64,000 bases of DNA from UBA1141 sp963665155 (GCA_963665155.2 OY761986.2:992001-1056000), one strand, 5' to 3'. Shown: positions 29,544 to 39,323, counted from the first letter of the stretch. Program-made: numbers and translations. The notes: generated from the sequence alone by a model not told the origin.

Positions 29544-30560
29544 ATGAGCACGTCTCAAGCAATTGATACCGCCTCGCTAGTTACCGCAGCGGAATTGCTT
29601 AATCTACCGCCCCGAAAACACGTGCTGGATTTGGACGATTTCTCGCCCAAAGAAATCTCGGCGGTTATCGAATCGGCCAAAGGAATGGCCGAGGTTTTGG
29701 GCCGTGACATCAAAAAGGTGCCAGCCCTTCGGGGCAAAGTAGTCGTGACTTTGTTCTACGAATCCAGCACCCGCACGCGCATATCCTTCGAAGAAGCGGG
29801 AAAGGTGCTGAGCGCCGATGTTATCAACATGACGTCCTCCGCCAGCAGCGTGGAAAAGGGCGAATCCCTGCTGAACACGGGTCTCACCCTCCAAGCGATG
29901 GGCGTCGACGTAATCGCCATCCGCCATCCATTCTCGGGCGCTCCCTACTTGCTGGCCCGACATTTGGACCGGGTGGGAATAATTAACGCCGGCGATGGGG
30001 TTCATGCCCACCCCACTCAAGCCTTACTGGACCTTTACACCGTCCAAGACAAATTGGGCGGAATAAATGGCCTAAAAGTAGTAATAGTCGGAGACGTGCT
30101 CCATAGCCGGGTCGCCCGGTCCAACATTTGGGGTTTCTCCAAAATGGGCGCTAAAGTCGTCGTCTGCGGACCAGCCACATTGCTGCCTTTGGACCTGCTC
30201 CACCTCAACAGTGCGGACGAGTTTCCGGAAGAATTAGCCTCGGTCGAGGTGCTTACCGATCTAGACCAGGCAATCCGGGACGCCGATGTGGTGATGGCCC
30301 TGAGGTTGCAGTCGGAAAGGCAAGACGCCGGATTTTTACCCAGCCTTAGGGAGTACATACGTCGTTGGCAAGTAACTGATGAGCGTTTGTCCAAAGCCAA
30401 GCCGGGCGTATTGGTGATGCATCCAGGCCCGATGAACGAAGGAATCGAAATTAGTTCCAGCATCGCCCACGGAGGGAGTTCAGTCATCGAGGAACAGGTC
30501 ACCAACGGTGTCGCCATACGCATGGCCCTGCTGTACCAACTCTGTGCGGGGCGGGGGTAA
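29544..30560 (+). CDS. pyrB: Aspartate carbamoyltransferase catalytic subunit
   Basis: 338 residues. The carbamoyl-phosphate loop FYESSTRTRISFE is at about 69-81, with HPTQALLDL further on. The aspartate-binding region MALRLQSERQ and HPGPMNEGIEI are present. The second step of UMP synthesis; no pyrI regulatory chain is nearby. GGATGGAGGA lies before the ATG. Ends one base before the pyrC start. Confidence 0.94.
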   Translation: MSTSQAIDTASLVTAAELLNLPPRKHVLDLDDFSPKEISAVIESAKGMAEVLGRDIKKVPALRGKVVVTLFYESSTRTRISFEEAGKVLSADVINMTSSASSVEKGESLLNTGLTLQAMGVDVIAIRHPFSGAPYLLARHLDRVGIINAGDGVHAHPTQALLDLYTVQDKLGGINGLKVVIVGDVLHSRVARSNIWGFSKMGAKVVVCGPATLLPLDLLHLNSADEFPEELASVEVLTDLDQAIRDADVVMALRLQSERQDAGFLPSLREYIRRWQVTDERLSKAKPGVLVMHPGPMNEGIEISSSIAHGGSSVIEEQVTNGVAIRMALLYQLCAGRG

Positions 30561-30561
30561 A

Positions 30562-31926
30562 TTGGCTTCCGGAGCAATCTTAATTAAAAACGGTCGCGTC
30601 ATAGACCCGGGCCGAAAACTTGATCAAGTTGCCAGCGTATTGGTGCAGGACGGCCTGATTTCGATGATTGGCGGAGCAGCTTCGTCCGGTCAAATACCCG
30701 ATGATCAAGTTCCGGAGGGCTGCAAAATTATCGAAGCTACGGGGCTGGTTGTCAGCCCTGGGTTCATAGATATTCACTGCCACCTTCGGGAGCCTGGCTT
30801 CGAGTACAAGGAGACAATTGCCACCGGCACTCGGGCCGGGGCCCGCGGCGGTTTTACTTCGCTGTGTTGCATGCCCAATACCGAGCCACCCATCGACAAT
30901 GCCGCTGTGGTCGACCTAATTCGCCGTCGTAGCCGGGAAGACGCTGTTGTTCGGGTACATCCTATCGGTTGTGTGACCAAGGGCCGGAAAGGGAAGGAAC
31001 TGGCCGAGATGGAAGAATTGGCTTCGTCCGGCGTTGTAGCCTTCAGCGACGACGGCGACCCTATTTTCGATGCCAACCTAATGCGCTTGGCTCTCACCTA
31101 TAGCGCCGACCTGGGAATACCCATTACCAACCACTGCGAAGAGCATTCGTTGTCCCGGAACGGGGTAATGGCAGAGGGTTGGATTGCAACCCGTTTGGGC
31201 CTGCCCGGTATACCAGCGGCCGCCGAGGAAGCCATGATGGCCCGGGACATATCTTTGGCTGAGTTGACCGGAGGGCGCCTGCACTTGGCGCACATCACCA
31301 CTGCCGGGGCGGTGCCGCTTTTGCGCCAAGCCAAGGAAAGGGGCGTGACTGTGACCGCGGAGGTCTGTCCGCACCACCTGACGATAACCGACCAGTGGGT
31401 TTTGGGAAACAGAGGGTCCGAGACCGGCGGAGCTTCCATCTTCGCTTATGACACTTCAACCAAAGTCTATCCACCGCTACGGAGCCGGAAGGACTTGGAG
31501 GCCTTGTCCGAAGCTCTGGCTGATGGGGTCATAGATTGCATCGCCACGGATCATGCCCCTCACGAACTGGTCAGCAAGCAGGTAACCTTCAACGAAGCGG
31601 CCTTCGGTATTAGCGTCCTCGAGACGGCGCTAGGCTCATCACTCCAATTGGTTCACTCGGGCAGAATGACGCTCAATGCTTTGGTTGAGCGGATGACGGT
31701 TGGACCTGCCCGTGTGTTGGGACCAGCCTTCGATGATTTCGCCACTTTAGAGCCGGGAACAACCGGTGATATTGTGGTTTTCGATCCGGTCCTCGAATGG
31801 GAAGTTGACCCTCTACAGTTCAAGTCCAAGGGCAAAAACACGCCATTGCGAGGCACAATGTTAAAAGGGAAGGTAATAACGACCATAGTGGAAGGGAAAA
31901 TAGTGTATACAACGGCGGTAAGCTAA
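30562..31926 (+). CDS. pyrC: Dihydroorotase
   Basis: About 454 residues from the TTG at 30562, which directly follows the pyrB stop and has GCGGGGGT upstream. The metal-binding motif DIHCHLREPGFEYKET, then NHCEEHSL, LAHITTAG and ATDHAPHELVSK are all there, as in type I dihydroorotases. Third step of pyrimidine synthesis. Ends 6 bp before carA. Confidence 0.93.
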   Translation: MASGAILIKNGRVIDPGRKLDQVASVLVQDGLISMIGGAASSGQIPDDQVPEGCKIIEATGLVVSPGFIDIHCHLREPGFEYKETIATGTRAGARGGFTSLCCMPNTEPPIDNAAVVDLIRRRSREDAVVRVHPIGCVTKGRKGKELAEMEELASSGVVAFSDDGDPIFDANLMRLALTYSADLGIPITNHCEEHSLSRNGVMAEGWIATRLGLPGIPAAAEEAMMARDISLAELTGGRLHLAHITTAGAVPLLRQAKERGVTVTAEVCPHHLTITDQWVLGNRGSETGGASIFAYDTSTKVYPPLRSRKDLEALSEALADGVIDCIATDHAPHELVSKQVTFNEAAFGISVLETALGSSLQLVHSGRMTLNALVERMTVGPARVLGPAFDDFATLEPGTTGDIVVFDPVLEWEVDPLQFKSKGKNTPLRGTMLKGKVITTIVEGKIVYTTAVS

Positions 31927-31932
31927 ACGCTG

Positions 31933-33045
31933 ATGGCTGAAATCTACTCAAAAGCGTATCTGGTGCTGGAAGATGGATCTGTCCATGTAGGGGAAACTTT
32001 CGGCGTCAGCGTTGAAACCGACGGGGAAGTGGTGTTTAACACCAGCATGACAGGTTACCAGGAAGTGCTCACCGACCCCTCCTACGCTGGCCAGTTGGTT
32101 ACCCTCACTTATCCTCTGGTTGGCAATTACGGAATCAACCAGAAAGACTACGAGTCCAACCGCATACAAGTATCCGGGTTAATCGTCCGGGAGCACTGCG
32201 ACCTTCCCAGCCATGGGCTAAGCGAGCATACTCTGCACGAGTACCTATTCTCCCAGGGCATTGCGGGCTTGAGCGGCGTGGACACCAGAGCGATCACCCG
32301 CCGTTTGCGTAGCCAGGGCGTGATGATGGGGCTCATTACCCAAGAACAGCCTGAAACAGCGCTGAAGAAACTGGCCAAACTGTCACGCTACGACGATGTG
32401 GACTACGTAAGCACGGTCACGACGCAAGAAATATACGACTGGGACGATATCTCAACCGAGCCAACCCAGGAGCCCGCCAAATACAAGGTTTTGGTGATCG
32501 ATAGCGGGCTAAAATACAACATACTTAGGTTGCTGAGGCAGCGGGGCTGCCAGGTAATTGCGGTGCCTGCGGACACTTCTGCCGAAGATATGCTGGCCAT
32601 GAGCCCTTCGGGAATCCTGTTTTCGCCGGGACCGGGCGACCCCCAGGTTCTGGATTACTTGGTGAACAACGTCAGCAAACTGCTGGGCCGGGTGCCGGTA
32701 ATGGGCATCTGCTTGGGCCACCAGATTGCGGCTCGGGCTCTGGGGGCCAAAACCTACAAGCTTAAGTTCGGCCACCGTGGACCCAACCACCCGGTGCAAG
32801 ACGTAGACACTGGTCGGATTTACATAACTGCCCAAAATCACGGGTATGCCGTGGATGCCGACTCCCTTCCCCAAGGGTTGGAAGTGTCTCACCTGAACTT
32901 GAACGACGGTACTATTGAAGGACTGAGGCACACCGCCATGCCCCTGTTCACAATCCAGTATCATTCGGAGGCTTCTCCCGGACCCAGGGACAACGAGTAT
33001 CTCTTCGATAGGTTTCTGCAAATGATAGATAGTTTTGAGAGTTAG
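31933..33045 (+). CDS. carA: Carbamoyl-phosphate synthase small (glutaminase) subunit
   Basis: 370 residues. The N-terminal ALVLEDGSV-like start and FNTSMTGYQEVLTDPSY motif are followed by a class I glutaminase: nucleophile Cys in VMGICLGHQIAARALG, and the His-x-Glu pair in TIQYHSEASPGP. Supplies ammonia to CarB. In the pyr operon, 6 bp after pyrC. Confidence 0.95.
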   Translation: MAEIYSKAYLVLEDGSVHVGETFGVSVETDGEVVFNTSMTGYQEVLTDPSYAGQLVTLTYPLVGNYGINQKDYESNRIQVSGLIVREHCDLPSHGLSEHTLHEYLFSQGIAGLSGVDTRAITRRLRSQGVMMGLITQEQPETALKKLAKLSRYDDVDYVSTVTTQEIYDWDDISTEPTQEPAKYKVLVIDSGLKYNILRLLRQRGCQVIAVPADTSAEDMLAMSPSGILFSPGPGDPQVLDYLVNNVSKLLGRVPVMGICLGHQIAARALGAKTYKLKFGHRGPNHPVQDVDTGRIYITAQNHGYAVDADSLPQGLEVSHLNLNDGTIEGLRHTAMPLFTIQYHSEASPGPRDNEYLFDRFLQMIDSFES

Positions 33046-33300
33046 AGCGATTGGAGGAATGACAAGACGGGGCATGTTAAGACTAGGGATGACATAATCG
33101 TGACTGGGATGCGAAAACTGGAATGTTTTGGCATCCGAAAGCGTGGAACTCGAGACAACTGGCTTGCTATGATTTCTAAGTTAATTCCGGGCGGAGGCTC
33201 AGAAAAGTTGGGCCAAGTCCGACTGGCTTAAATTACTTAGCCATTTTTTGGAGTTCACAAAAATCAACCCAATAGTCTTAAATTCTTCGGAGGTAACTGA

Positions 33301-33735
33301 ATGTCTTCCTTCATCATGAGCATGTTGGAGGAGGGTGTGGAGGTGGCGGTACCATCGGATCTAAACGCAATCGTTTCCATGTTGGACCGGGAAGTTCCTC
33401 ATTTTTCGTGTTTTGGCCACGGCTTCACGGTAACTTCAGGAAAAGGCACCTTGGGAAAGCGTTGGGAACTAATGATCAAGTCGGTAAACCATGCCAAAGG
33501 AGACCCCACGCTGTTTTCACTTGGACGTGTCGAATTGGAGAAGCTGGACGACCACTTCGTGAAATTTAGGATCCCGCCCAGGTTTGATAAGGAATCCCCC
33601 TCCGCAGAGGAGTCCCAGCGGGTCGATGAATACGACCCCGACGGTCGTATTTTCGGTTCATTCGTCTCGCAAATGTTGAATACGCTTCAACGCTACAACT
33701 TTATAAAGTTGCCCGGCGTCTTGCCCGAGGCTTGA
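33301..33735 (+). CDS. Conserved-looking protein of unknown function between carA and carB
   Basis: 144 residues, no signal peptide or membrane segment. I do not recognise the family. It has a good ribosome-binding site (GGAGGTAACTGA before the ATG) and a normal composition for the region. The sequence includes VPSDLNAIVSMLDREVPHF and FRIPPRFDKES. It may be co-transcribed with carA and carB, though a 255-bp gap separates it from carA. A product this short beside carbamoyl-phosphate synthase genes is odd, but no link can be shown. Confidence 0.6.
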   Translation: MSSFIMSMLEEGVEVAVPSDLNAIVSMLDREVPHFSCFGHGFTVTSGKGTLGKRWELMIKSVNHAKGDPTLFSLGRVELEKLDDHFVKFRIPPRFDKESPSAEESQRVDEYDPDGRIFGSFVSQMLNTLQRYNFIKLPGVLPEA

Positions 33736-33757
33736 GCCATTTCACAAAACAAGTAAA

Positions 33758-33834
33758 TGTCATTCTGAGCAAAGCGAAGAATCTCGTACATAGGCACGAG
33801 ATTCTTCGGTCGCAATGCGGCTTCAGGATGACAT
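33758..33834. repeat. Long imperfect palindrome of the GTCATTCTGAGC class
   Basis: Outer arms ATGTCATTCTGA and TTCAGGATGACAT, and an inner hairpin GAAGAATCTCGT / ACGAGATTCTTC. This type of intergenic element recurs in Chloroflexota and other genomes. Located between the unknown gene and carB. Confidence 0.75.
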
Positions 33835-34033
33835 AACGTGCATTATAAATAGGCACGGTTAAATACGCTACGATAATACGTACTGTGCTTACTCTAATGT
33901 GCACCAGGCATAACGGAGCACAAGCCAGGAGCCTGCCCTTATTAATACCGGAGAGGATCCGAGAGCGGCTTATGTTCCAGCCGATCTCACAATAAAGAAT
34001 GGCTTATTCTAGATGCCACTGAGGAGTTGACGA

Positions 34034-37000
34034 TTGGCCTATAGGCCGGAAAAAGTACTTGTCATCGGCTCCGGCCCTATTGTTATTGGCCAAGCGGCCG
34101 AATTCGATTACGCCGGAACTCAAGCCTGCAAAGCGCTTCGCGAGGAAGGGGTAATCACCGTTCTCGTCAATTCCAATCCGGCGACCATCATGACCGACCA
34201 AGGCATTGCCGACCGTGTCTACATTGAACCCTTGACGGTGGAAGTGCTTGAGCGCGTAATCCAGAAAGAACGCCCCGACGGCATTTTGCCCACACTTGGC
34301 GGCCAGACCGGCCTTAACCTGGCGGTAGCCCTAGCCGACGCTGGTGTGTTGGAGAAATACAATGTCCGGATGTTGGGCACTCCCCTAGAGACGATACGCA
34401 AGTCCGAGGACCGGGACTTTTTCAGCCAGTTTTTGCAGGAACTCGGCGAACCCGAGCCTGACAACCTATCGGTAACATCCATCGAAGAAGCCCGGACCCA
34501 CGCTCGGGAAGTTGGTCTGCCTCTAGTAATTCGCCCTGCCTACACACTGGGTGGCACCGGCGGAGGAATTGCCAATACATGGGATGAGTTTGAGGCAATC
34601 GTAGCCAATGGGTTAGCCCGGAGCCCCATTTCACAAGTCTTACTGGAACGGTCCTTGGTGGGTTGGAAGGAAATCGAGTACGAAGTAATACGGGACGGCG
34701 CCGACAATTGCATTACCGTATGCAACATGGAAAACTTGGACCCAATGGGGGTTCATACCGGGGACAGCATCGTTGTCGCTCCCAGTCAGACCTTGAGCGA
34801 CAAAGAGTATCAGATGTTGCGCTCGGCTAGCCTCAGGATTATTCGTGGTCTGGGCATTGAGGGTGGATGCAACGTTCAGTTTGCCCTGCAGCCCCACACC
34901 ATGGTTCGAGAGACCTTGGGGCAGACCGACCTACACCAATCGCCTTACTATGTTATCGAAGTCAATCCCCGGGTCAGTCGCAGTTCGGCCCTTGCCAGCA
35001 AGGCGACGGGATACCCAATTGCCAGGGTTGCGGCCAAGATTGCAGTGGGCAAGCGGTTGGACGAAATTCCGAATGCCGTAACAAACCTGACAAATTCCGC
35101 CTTCGAGCCAGCCCTTGACTACTGCGTGGTCAAATTCCCGCGCTGGCCCTTTGACAAGTTCCCTCACGGAGACCGACGCACCACCACCCAAATGAAAGCC
35201 ACCGGTGAAGTAATGGTGATTGACCGTTCCTTTGAGGCTGCGTTGCAAAAAGCTACCCGCTCCTTGGAACTTGGTGGGCGCAGCCTGCTGTGGGAAGACC
35301 GCCCTTGGTCTGCTCATGAGGGCTTTTCTCTGGACAATCTTCCCCTGGGGCCCAATGATCTTCGGTTGTGGGCGATAATGGCGGCCCTGCGACGGGATGT
35401 GAGGCCGGATACTCTGGTCAGGACTACTCATATAGACCCCTGGTTCATCAGCGCTCTATCCCGAATTGTGGCGATGGAACGACGTTTGCTTTCCGAGGCC
35501 TTAACGCCGGACTTGCTGCGTCGGGCTAAGCGAATTGGCTTCTCCGACGAGCAGGTGGGTACCCTGGCCGACATGCTACCGGAGCAGGTGCGCTCCCAGC
35601 GCCACCAATGGGACATACGCCCGGTATACAAGATGGTCGACACTTGCGCCGCCGAGTTCGAAGCGGCTACCCCCTACTACTACAGCACTTATGACCAAGA
35701 GAACGAAGCCCCACCCTTACCCGGCAAGAAGGCTGTGGTCATTGGCAGCGGTCCCATACGCATCGGCCAAGGAATTGAGTTCGACTACTGTAGCGTCCAC
35801 GCTGCGTGGGCCCTTTCCCAAGAGGGTGTTTCCAGCATCATGGTCAACTCTAATCCGGAAACCGTCTCCACGGATTTTGACGCCAGCGACCGTCTCTACT
35901 TCGAGCCACTGGACGAAGAAGCACTGAGGGACATTCTGGAAAACGAGACGGTGGATGACCAGCCGCCGCCCGTGGTGGTGCAATTTGGCGGCCAGACGGC
36001 CATTGACCTTTCCCAGTCTTTGGGCAATGCTGGCCTACCCATTCTGGGATCGAGCGCCGAGGCCATAGACATTGCTTCGGACCGGCATAAGTTTGAAGAA
36101 TTCATGGTCCGTTTGGGTATCCCCCAACCCCCTGGAGCCACAGTGAGTTCGGTCCAGGAAGCCCTTCTCGTCGCCCAGAACATTGGCTACCCTGCTGTGG
36201 TCCGGCCTAGCTACGTGCTGGGAGGGCGGGCCATGGAAATTGTTCAAAACGCTACCGAGCTAATTCGCTATCTTACCGTCGCCTCGGAGATTGCCCCCGA
36301 CAAACCGGTACTGATAGACCATTATATGGAGGGCAAAGAGTGTGAAGTAGACGCTATTTGCGACGGACAACGGGTACTTATTCCCGGCGTCATGGAGCAC
36401 ATAGAAAGAGCTGGGGTGCATAGCGGAGACTCCATGGCCACCTATCCGGGGTTGAACCTAAGCGACGAAGAGGTCGCCACCATTGTTGATTACACCACAC
36501 GGATCGGCCTGGCGCTGGAAGTTCGAGGTCTAATGAACGTCCAGTTTGTGATCCAAGGTGGCGCTCCCTACCGAAGTCCCTTCTTGAGCACCGGAGAGAA
36601 TCAATCGACCACCGTGTATGTTATTGAGGTAAATCCACGGGGCAGCAGGACAATACCTTTCATTTCCAAAGTTACCGGGGTGCCTGTGGTTGGCATCGCC
36701 ACCCGTGTAATGTTAGGTAAAACCCTGGAGCAGCAAGGTTACGAGGGAGGACTGTGGCCCACCCAGAACCTGGTTGGAATCAAGGCGCCGGTGTTTTCCA
36801 TGGTGAAACTGGTTGGCGTCGACTGGCACTTGGGACCGGAAATGAAGTCCACCGGCGAAGTCATGGGCATCGACCGCGACTTTCCCAACGCTTTGACCAA
36901 GGCGTTGATGGCATCCGGACTCAGCCTGGAAAGAGGAATGGGAGTACTACTTAGCATTGCGGACCAGCATAAGGCAGAGGTAACTTCTCTGGTGCGAGAA

Positions 37001-37339
37001 CTGGGCCAAGCCGGCTGTCAACTATATGCTACCGAAGGAACCGCCGCCATGATCGCCGCCATGGGAATGCCGGTGACCATGACCACCAAGAAAATGAGTG
37101 AAGGCCACCCCAACGTTGTTGACGTCATTGAAGACGGCAGTGTTGGGGCCGTGATCAATACGGTCTCGGAAGTTAGTTCGGTATTGCGGGACGGCTATTT
37201 GATCCGCCGGGCTGCCGCCGAACGTCAAGTTCCTTGCTTCACATCCCTGGATACGGCCCGGGCCGCCGTCCAAAACCTGCTTATGGAGCATAGCAACTAC
37301 AGCGTGCAGTGTATAGACGAATATTTGGACGGTGGTTAA
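34034..37339 (+). CDS. carB: Carbamoyl-phosphate synthase large subunit
   Basis: 1101 residues, with the two homologous halves beginning VLVIGSGPIVIGQAAEFDYAG and VVIGSGPIRIGQGIEFDYCS. ATP-grasp motifs such as PAYTLGGTGGG and PSYVLGGRAME are present in each half. The C-terminal MGS-like domain carries LYATEGTAAMI. Start is TTG with GAGGAG 8 bp upstream. Last gene of the operon. Confidence 0.95.
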   Translation: MAYRPEKVLVIGSGPIVIGQAAEFDYAGTQACKALREEGVITVLVNSNPATIMTDQGIADRVYIEPLTVEVLERVIQKERPDGILPTLGGQTGLNLAVALADAGVLEKYNVRMLGTPLETIRKSEDRDFFSQFLQELGEPEPDNLSVTSIEEARTHAREVGLPLVIRPAYTLGGTGGGIANTWDEFEAIVANGLARSPISQVLLERSLVGWKEIEYEVIRDGADNCITVCNMENLDPMGVHTGDSIVVAPSQTLSDKEYQMLRSASLRIIRGLGIEGGCNVQFALQPHTMVRETLGQTDLHQSPYYVIEVNPRVSRSSALASKATGYPIARVAAKIAVGKRLDEIPNAVTNLTNSAFEPALDYCVVKFPRWPFDKFPHGDRRTTTQMKATGEVMVIDRSFEAALQKATRSLELGGRSLLWEDRPWSAHEGFSLDNLPLGPNDLRLWAIMAALRRDVRPDTLVRTTHIDPWFISALSRIVAMERRLLSEALTPDLLRRAKRIGFSDEQVGTLADMLPEQVRSQRHQWDIRPVYKMVDTCAAEFEAATPYYYSTYDQENEAPPLPGKKAVVIGSGPIRIGQGIEFDYCSVHAAWALSQEGVSSIMVNSNPETVSTDFDASDRLYFEPLDEEALRDILENETVDDQPPPVVVQFGGQTAIDLSQSLGNAGLPILGSSAEAIDIASDRHKFEEFMVRLGIPQPPGATVSSVQEALLVAQNIGYPAVVRPSYVLGGRAMEIVQNATELIRYLTVASEIAPDKPVLIDHYMEGKECEVDAICDGQRVLIPGVMEHIERAGVHSGDSMATYPGLNLSDEEVATIVDYTTRIGLALEVRGLMNVQFVIQGGAPYRSPFLSTGENQSTTVYVIEVNPRGSRTIPFISKVTGVPVVGIATRVMLGKTLEQQGYEGGLWPTQNLVGIKAPVFSMVKLVGVDWHLGPEMKSTGEVMGIDRDFPNALTKALMASGLSLERGMGVLLSIADQHKAEVTSLVRELGQAGCQLYATEGTAAMIAAMGMPVTMTTKKMSEGHPNVVDVIEDGSVGAVINTVSEVSSVLRDGYLIRRAAAERQVPCFTSLDTARAAVQNLLMEHSNYSVQCIDEYLDGG

Positions 37340-37545
37340 CTCATCCCGTGTGAATATATCCGATGCCTTCCTAACCCTCATGTAAAGGCTTTTGTCAGAC
37401 TGTCCGAGGGCTCTGGGTGGTGAGAACCACATGGGTATGCGTCGCTCGTGACGCTGGATTAACGGGACAACAGTTTATGGATTTTTTGTGACGTCGGGTT
37501 GTTGCTCAGGCTGCGCAAAGCCAAGTCAGCAAATTGCCATCCCTT
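37340..37545. other. Intergenic region after carB
   Basis: About 200 bp with no gene that I can see; together with the following remnant it makes 290 bp between carB and vapC. Confidence 0.4.
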
Positions 37546-37620
37546 CTACGACTCCATCTCCATCTCCCAACCACTGGCCTTGGCCTTGGCTTTTTCATGT
37601 GCTAGGATAGGGGCCGCCGC
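37546..37620 (-). pseudogene. 3' remnant of an ornithine-cyclodeaminase-family gene
   Basis: Read on the minus strand it gives ...AHEKAKAKASGWEMEMES and a stop, close to the C-terminus of the intact gene at 38370-39323 (AYEKAKASGLGMEMDW). The two DNA segments (37546-37620 and 38370-38440) align over about 70 bp at roughly 80% identity, with one 6-bp CTTGGC duplication. vapBC lies between. Confidence 0.7.
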
Positions 37621-37629
37621 ACCTACAAT

Positions 37630-38079
37630 TCAGCCAGAGCAGTTACCCCTCAAGGGGGTGCCACCATTTTTTAATCCAGGAAACCTGCTGCAATCTCTGT
37701 CGGTTGTGACCCATACACTACCCGATTCGATAGCCAAAGCGGCGGGGTATGCGTCAGGAACAAGGTTGCCTTTGGAGTTAGACTGTTGGCAGAGCCTGGT
37801 AAAAATCGCCCAGTGGCGCGGGCCTGGAAAAATTTGGGCGAAGTTAGGCTGATTTCGGACCTGGTTTGCGAATTCGATCGCGGGGCCAATTTCGCTCGGT
37901 GGGCTGAAGATGCCCGGATGAGTAACAATACAGAGAAAGCCGCTTAAAACTATATCGGGTATTCCGTAAGCCTCGTCGCCATGTATTAATTCTTCCAACC
38001 AAAGACGGTAGGCGCGATGGTTCGGCGAGCCCTGCTTGTGGGCATAGACCAAAAGGTTAACGTCGAGTAGATCCACCAT
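37630..38079 (-). CDS. vapC: VapC-type PIN-domain toxin
   Basis: 149 residues. The PIN-domain acidic residues are seen in LLDVNLLVYA (Asp, about 6), DIVLSGFL-region acids, Asp in PDAYPAALAIE (about 110), and TTDRDCSRF near the end. It should be a ribonuclease held in check by the RHH antitoxin. It overlaps vapB by 23 bp, typical of the module. It is followed by the 3' remnant listed above. Confidence 0.87.
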   Translation of the reverse strand: MVDLLDVNLLVYAHKQGSPNHRAYRLWLEELIHGDEAYGIPDIVLSGFLCIVTHPGIFSPPSEIGPAIEFANQVRNQPNFAQIFPGPRHWAIFTRLCQQSNSKGNLVPDAYPAALAIESGSVWVTTDRDCSRFPGLKNGGTPLRGNCSG

Positions 38080-38311
38080 TCAGTTCCATTATTTCTAGCA
38101 GAGCCGCTGAGTCATCAAGGTCGACTCCCGGCTGAAGTACCCCGGGGACAGTTTTTAACCTGATAGGGTCCCTGCGGCTTAGTGTTCGCTTACGGGCTAG
38201 CATTTCTCGCAGAGCGTCTTCAATGACCGAGGTGAGGCTGCGGCCCGTGGAAGCGGCGAGCAACTTCGCTTCGGTGAAGAGCTGATCATCTAATCTAACG
38301 GTGGTTCTCAT
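38057..38311 (-). CDS. vapB: Ribbon-helix-helix antitoxin VapB-like
   Basis: 84 residues. The N-terminal RTTVRLDDQLFTEAKLLA is a classical RHH DNA-binding strand and helix, and the C-terminal tail (LLEIMELNGG) should bind the toxin. The promoter lies so close that the ATG follows the -10 box by 7 bp. Confidence 0.85.
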   Translation of the reverse strand: MRTTVRLDDQLFTEAKLLAASTGRSLTSVIEDALREMLARKRTLSRRDPIRLKTVPGVLQPGVDLDDSAALLEIMELNGGSTRR

Positions 38312-38318
38312 ACATCAA

Positions 38319-38347
38319 ATCATATATATCTGACATTATTATGTCAA
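38319..38347 (-). promoter_or_regulatory. vapBC promoter and autoregulatory operator
   Basis: On the minus strand TTGACA (38347-38342), 17-bp spacer, TATGAT (38324-38319). The perfect inverted repeat TGACAT-4-ATGTCA (38331-38346) overlaps the -35 box and is a natural RHH operator. Only 7 bp separate the -10 from the vapB ATG, so the message may be leaderless. Confidence 0.8.
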
Positions 38348-38369
38348 AATTCGATATGTTAACTTCCAG

Positions 38370-39323
38370 CTACCAGTCCATCTCCATTCCCAGGCCACTG
38401 GCCTTGGCTTTTTCATATGCTAGGGCAACGGCCGCCACATCGGCTACTCCCGTGCCCATGAGTTTTGCGTAAATTATCTGCTGGTCATTATCCCGACCCT
38501 TGACCTTGCCCGCCACAGCATGGCGCAGTTCTAACAGCTGGCTCCATTGCAGCAGTCCTCGGTCAACGGCGCTGGCCATGTCCCCAGCCTCCACCGTCGC
38601 TTGCTCCGAAGAATCGACGAAAATCTTGTCGGCCTTGGCGAAAGTGGCGTCGTCTACTTCCTGGTGGCGCCAGCTAGTGGGTCCCGCGCCGATGACGGTG
38701 TTTCCGGCAGTCAGCCATTCACCCTCCAACACCGGTGTTGTGGTTGCGGCTATGCAGATTATTATGTCGCTGCCCTCAACCGCTTGCCGGTTAGTGTCCG
38801 CCGCCGCAACTTCAATTCCCAGTGTATCGCCAACAGAGCGAGCGAAAGCTTCCCGCCGTTCGTGGTTGCGGCTATAAGCCGTAATTTTCTTGATGTTCCG
38901 TACTTTGGTCACAGCCTCAAGCTGGGTCGGGGCTTGACCGCCGGTCCCTATGATGCCGATGCTCGATGCGCCGGATTTGGCCAAGTGCCTCACAGCAACA
39001 CCCGAAGTCGCTCCCGTCCTTAGCTGACCCAGTCTGTTGGCCTGGGTGTAGCACAGAAGTTTGCCCGTTTCGGCGTCGTACAGGCTCACCTGAAAGGAAT
39101 AAACACCCTTCACCACCGTGTAGGTCTTCACACCCAGCATACCCTGATAATGCAGGCCTCCGCCCATCACGGAAAGCATGCCCCCACTAGCAATAATCTT
39201 GCGGCGGGCTAGGTTATAGGCTTCGCCGTTACCATAATGACGCTGCATCGTCTCGATAGCGTCAATCATGTCGTCCATGGAAACACATTGACGTACTTCT
39301 TCGTCTTTCAAGAATAGAGCCAT
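38370..39323 (-). CDS. Ornithine cyclodeaminase / mu-crystallin family protein
   Basis: About 317 residues from the ATG at 39323, chosen because GGAGG lies 10 bp upstream; an in-frame ATG 15 codons further up lacks such a signal. The motifs are GVKTYTV, NRLGQLRTGATSGVAVRHLAK and the NAD-binding site IGIIGTGGQAPTQLEAV (about 125-140). Members deaminate or reduce imines of amino acids; the substrate is open. The 3' end is the site of the duplicated flank beside vapBC. Confidence 0.86.
   Translation of the reverse strand: MALFLKDEEVRQCVSMDDMIDAIETMQRHYGNGEAYNLARRKIIASGGMLSVMGGGLHYQGMLGVKTYTVVKGVYSFQVSLYDAETGKLLCYTQANRLGQLRTGATSGVAVRHLAKSGASSIGIIGTGGQAPTQLEAVTKVRNIKKITAYSRNHERREAFARSVGDTLGIEVAAADTNRQAVEGSDIIICIAATTTPVLEGEWLTAGNTVIGAGPTSWRHQEVDDATFAKADKIFVDSSEQATVEAGDMASAVDRGLLQWSQLLELRHAVAGKVKGRDNDQQIIYAKLMGTGVADVAAVALAYEKAKASGLGMEMDW

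Noticed and set aside
37499..37852. Plus-strand frame opposite vapC
   Set aside because: It is antisense to a PIN-domain gene and matches nothing; the vapC reading fits family motifs.
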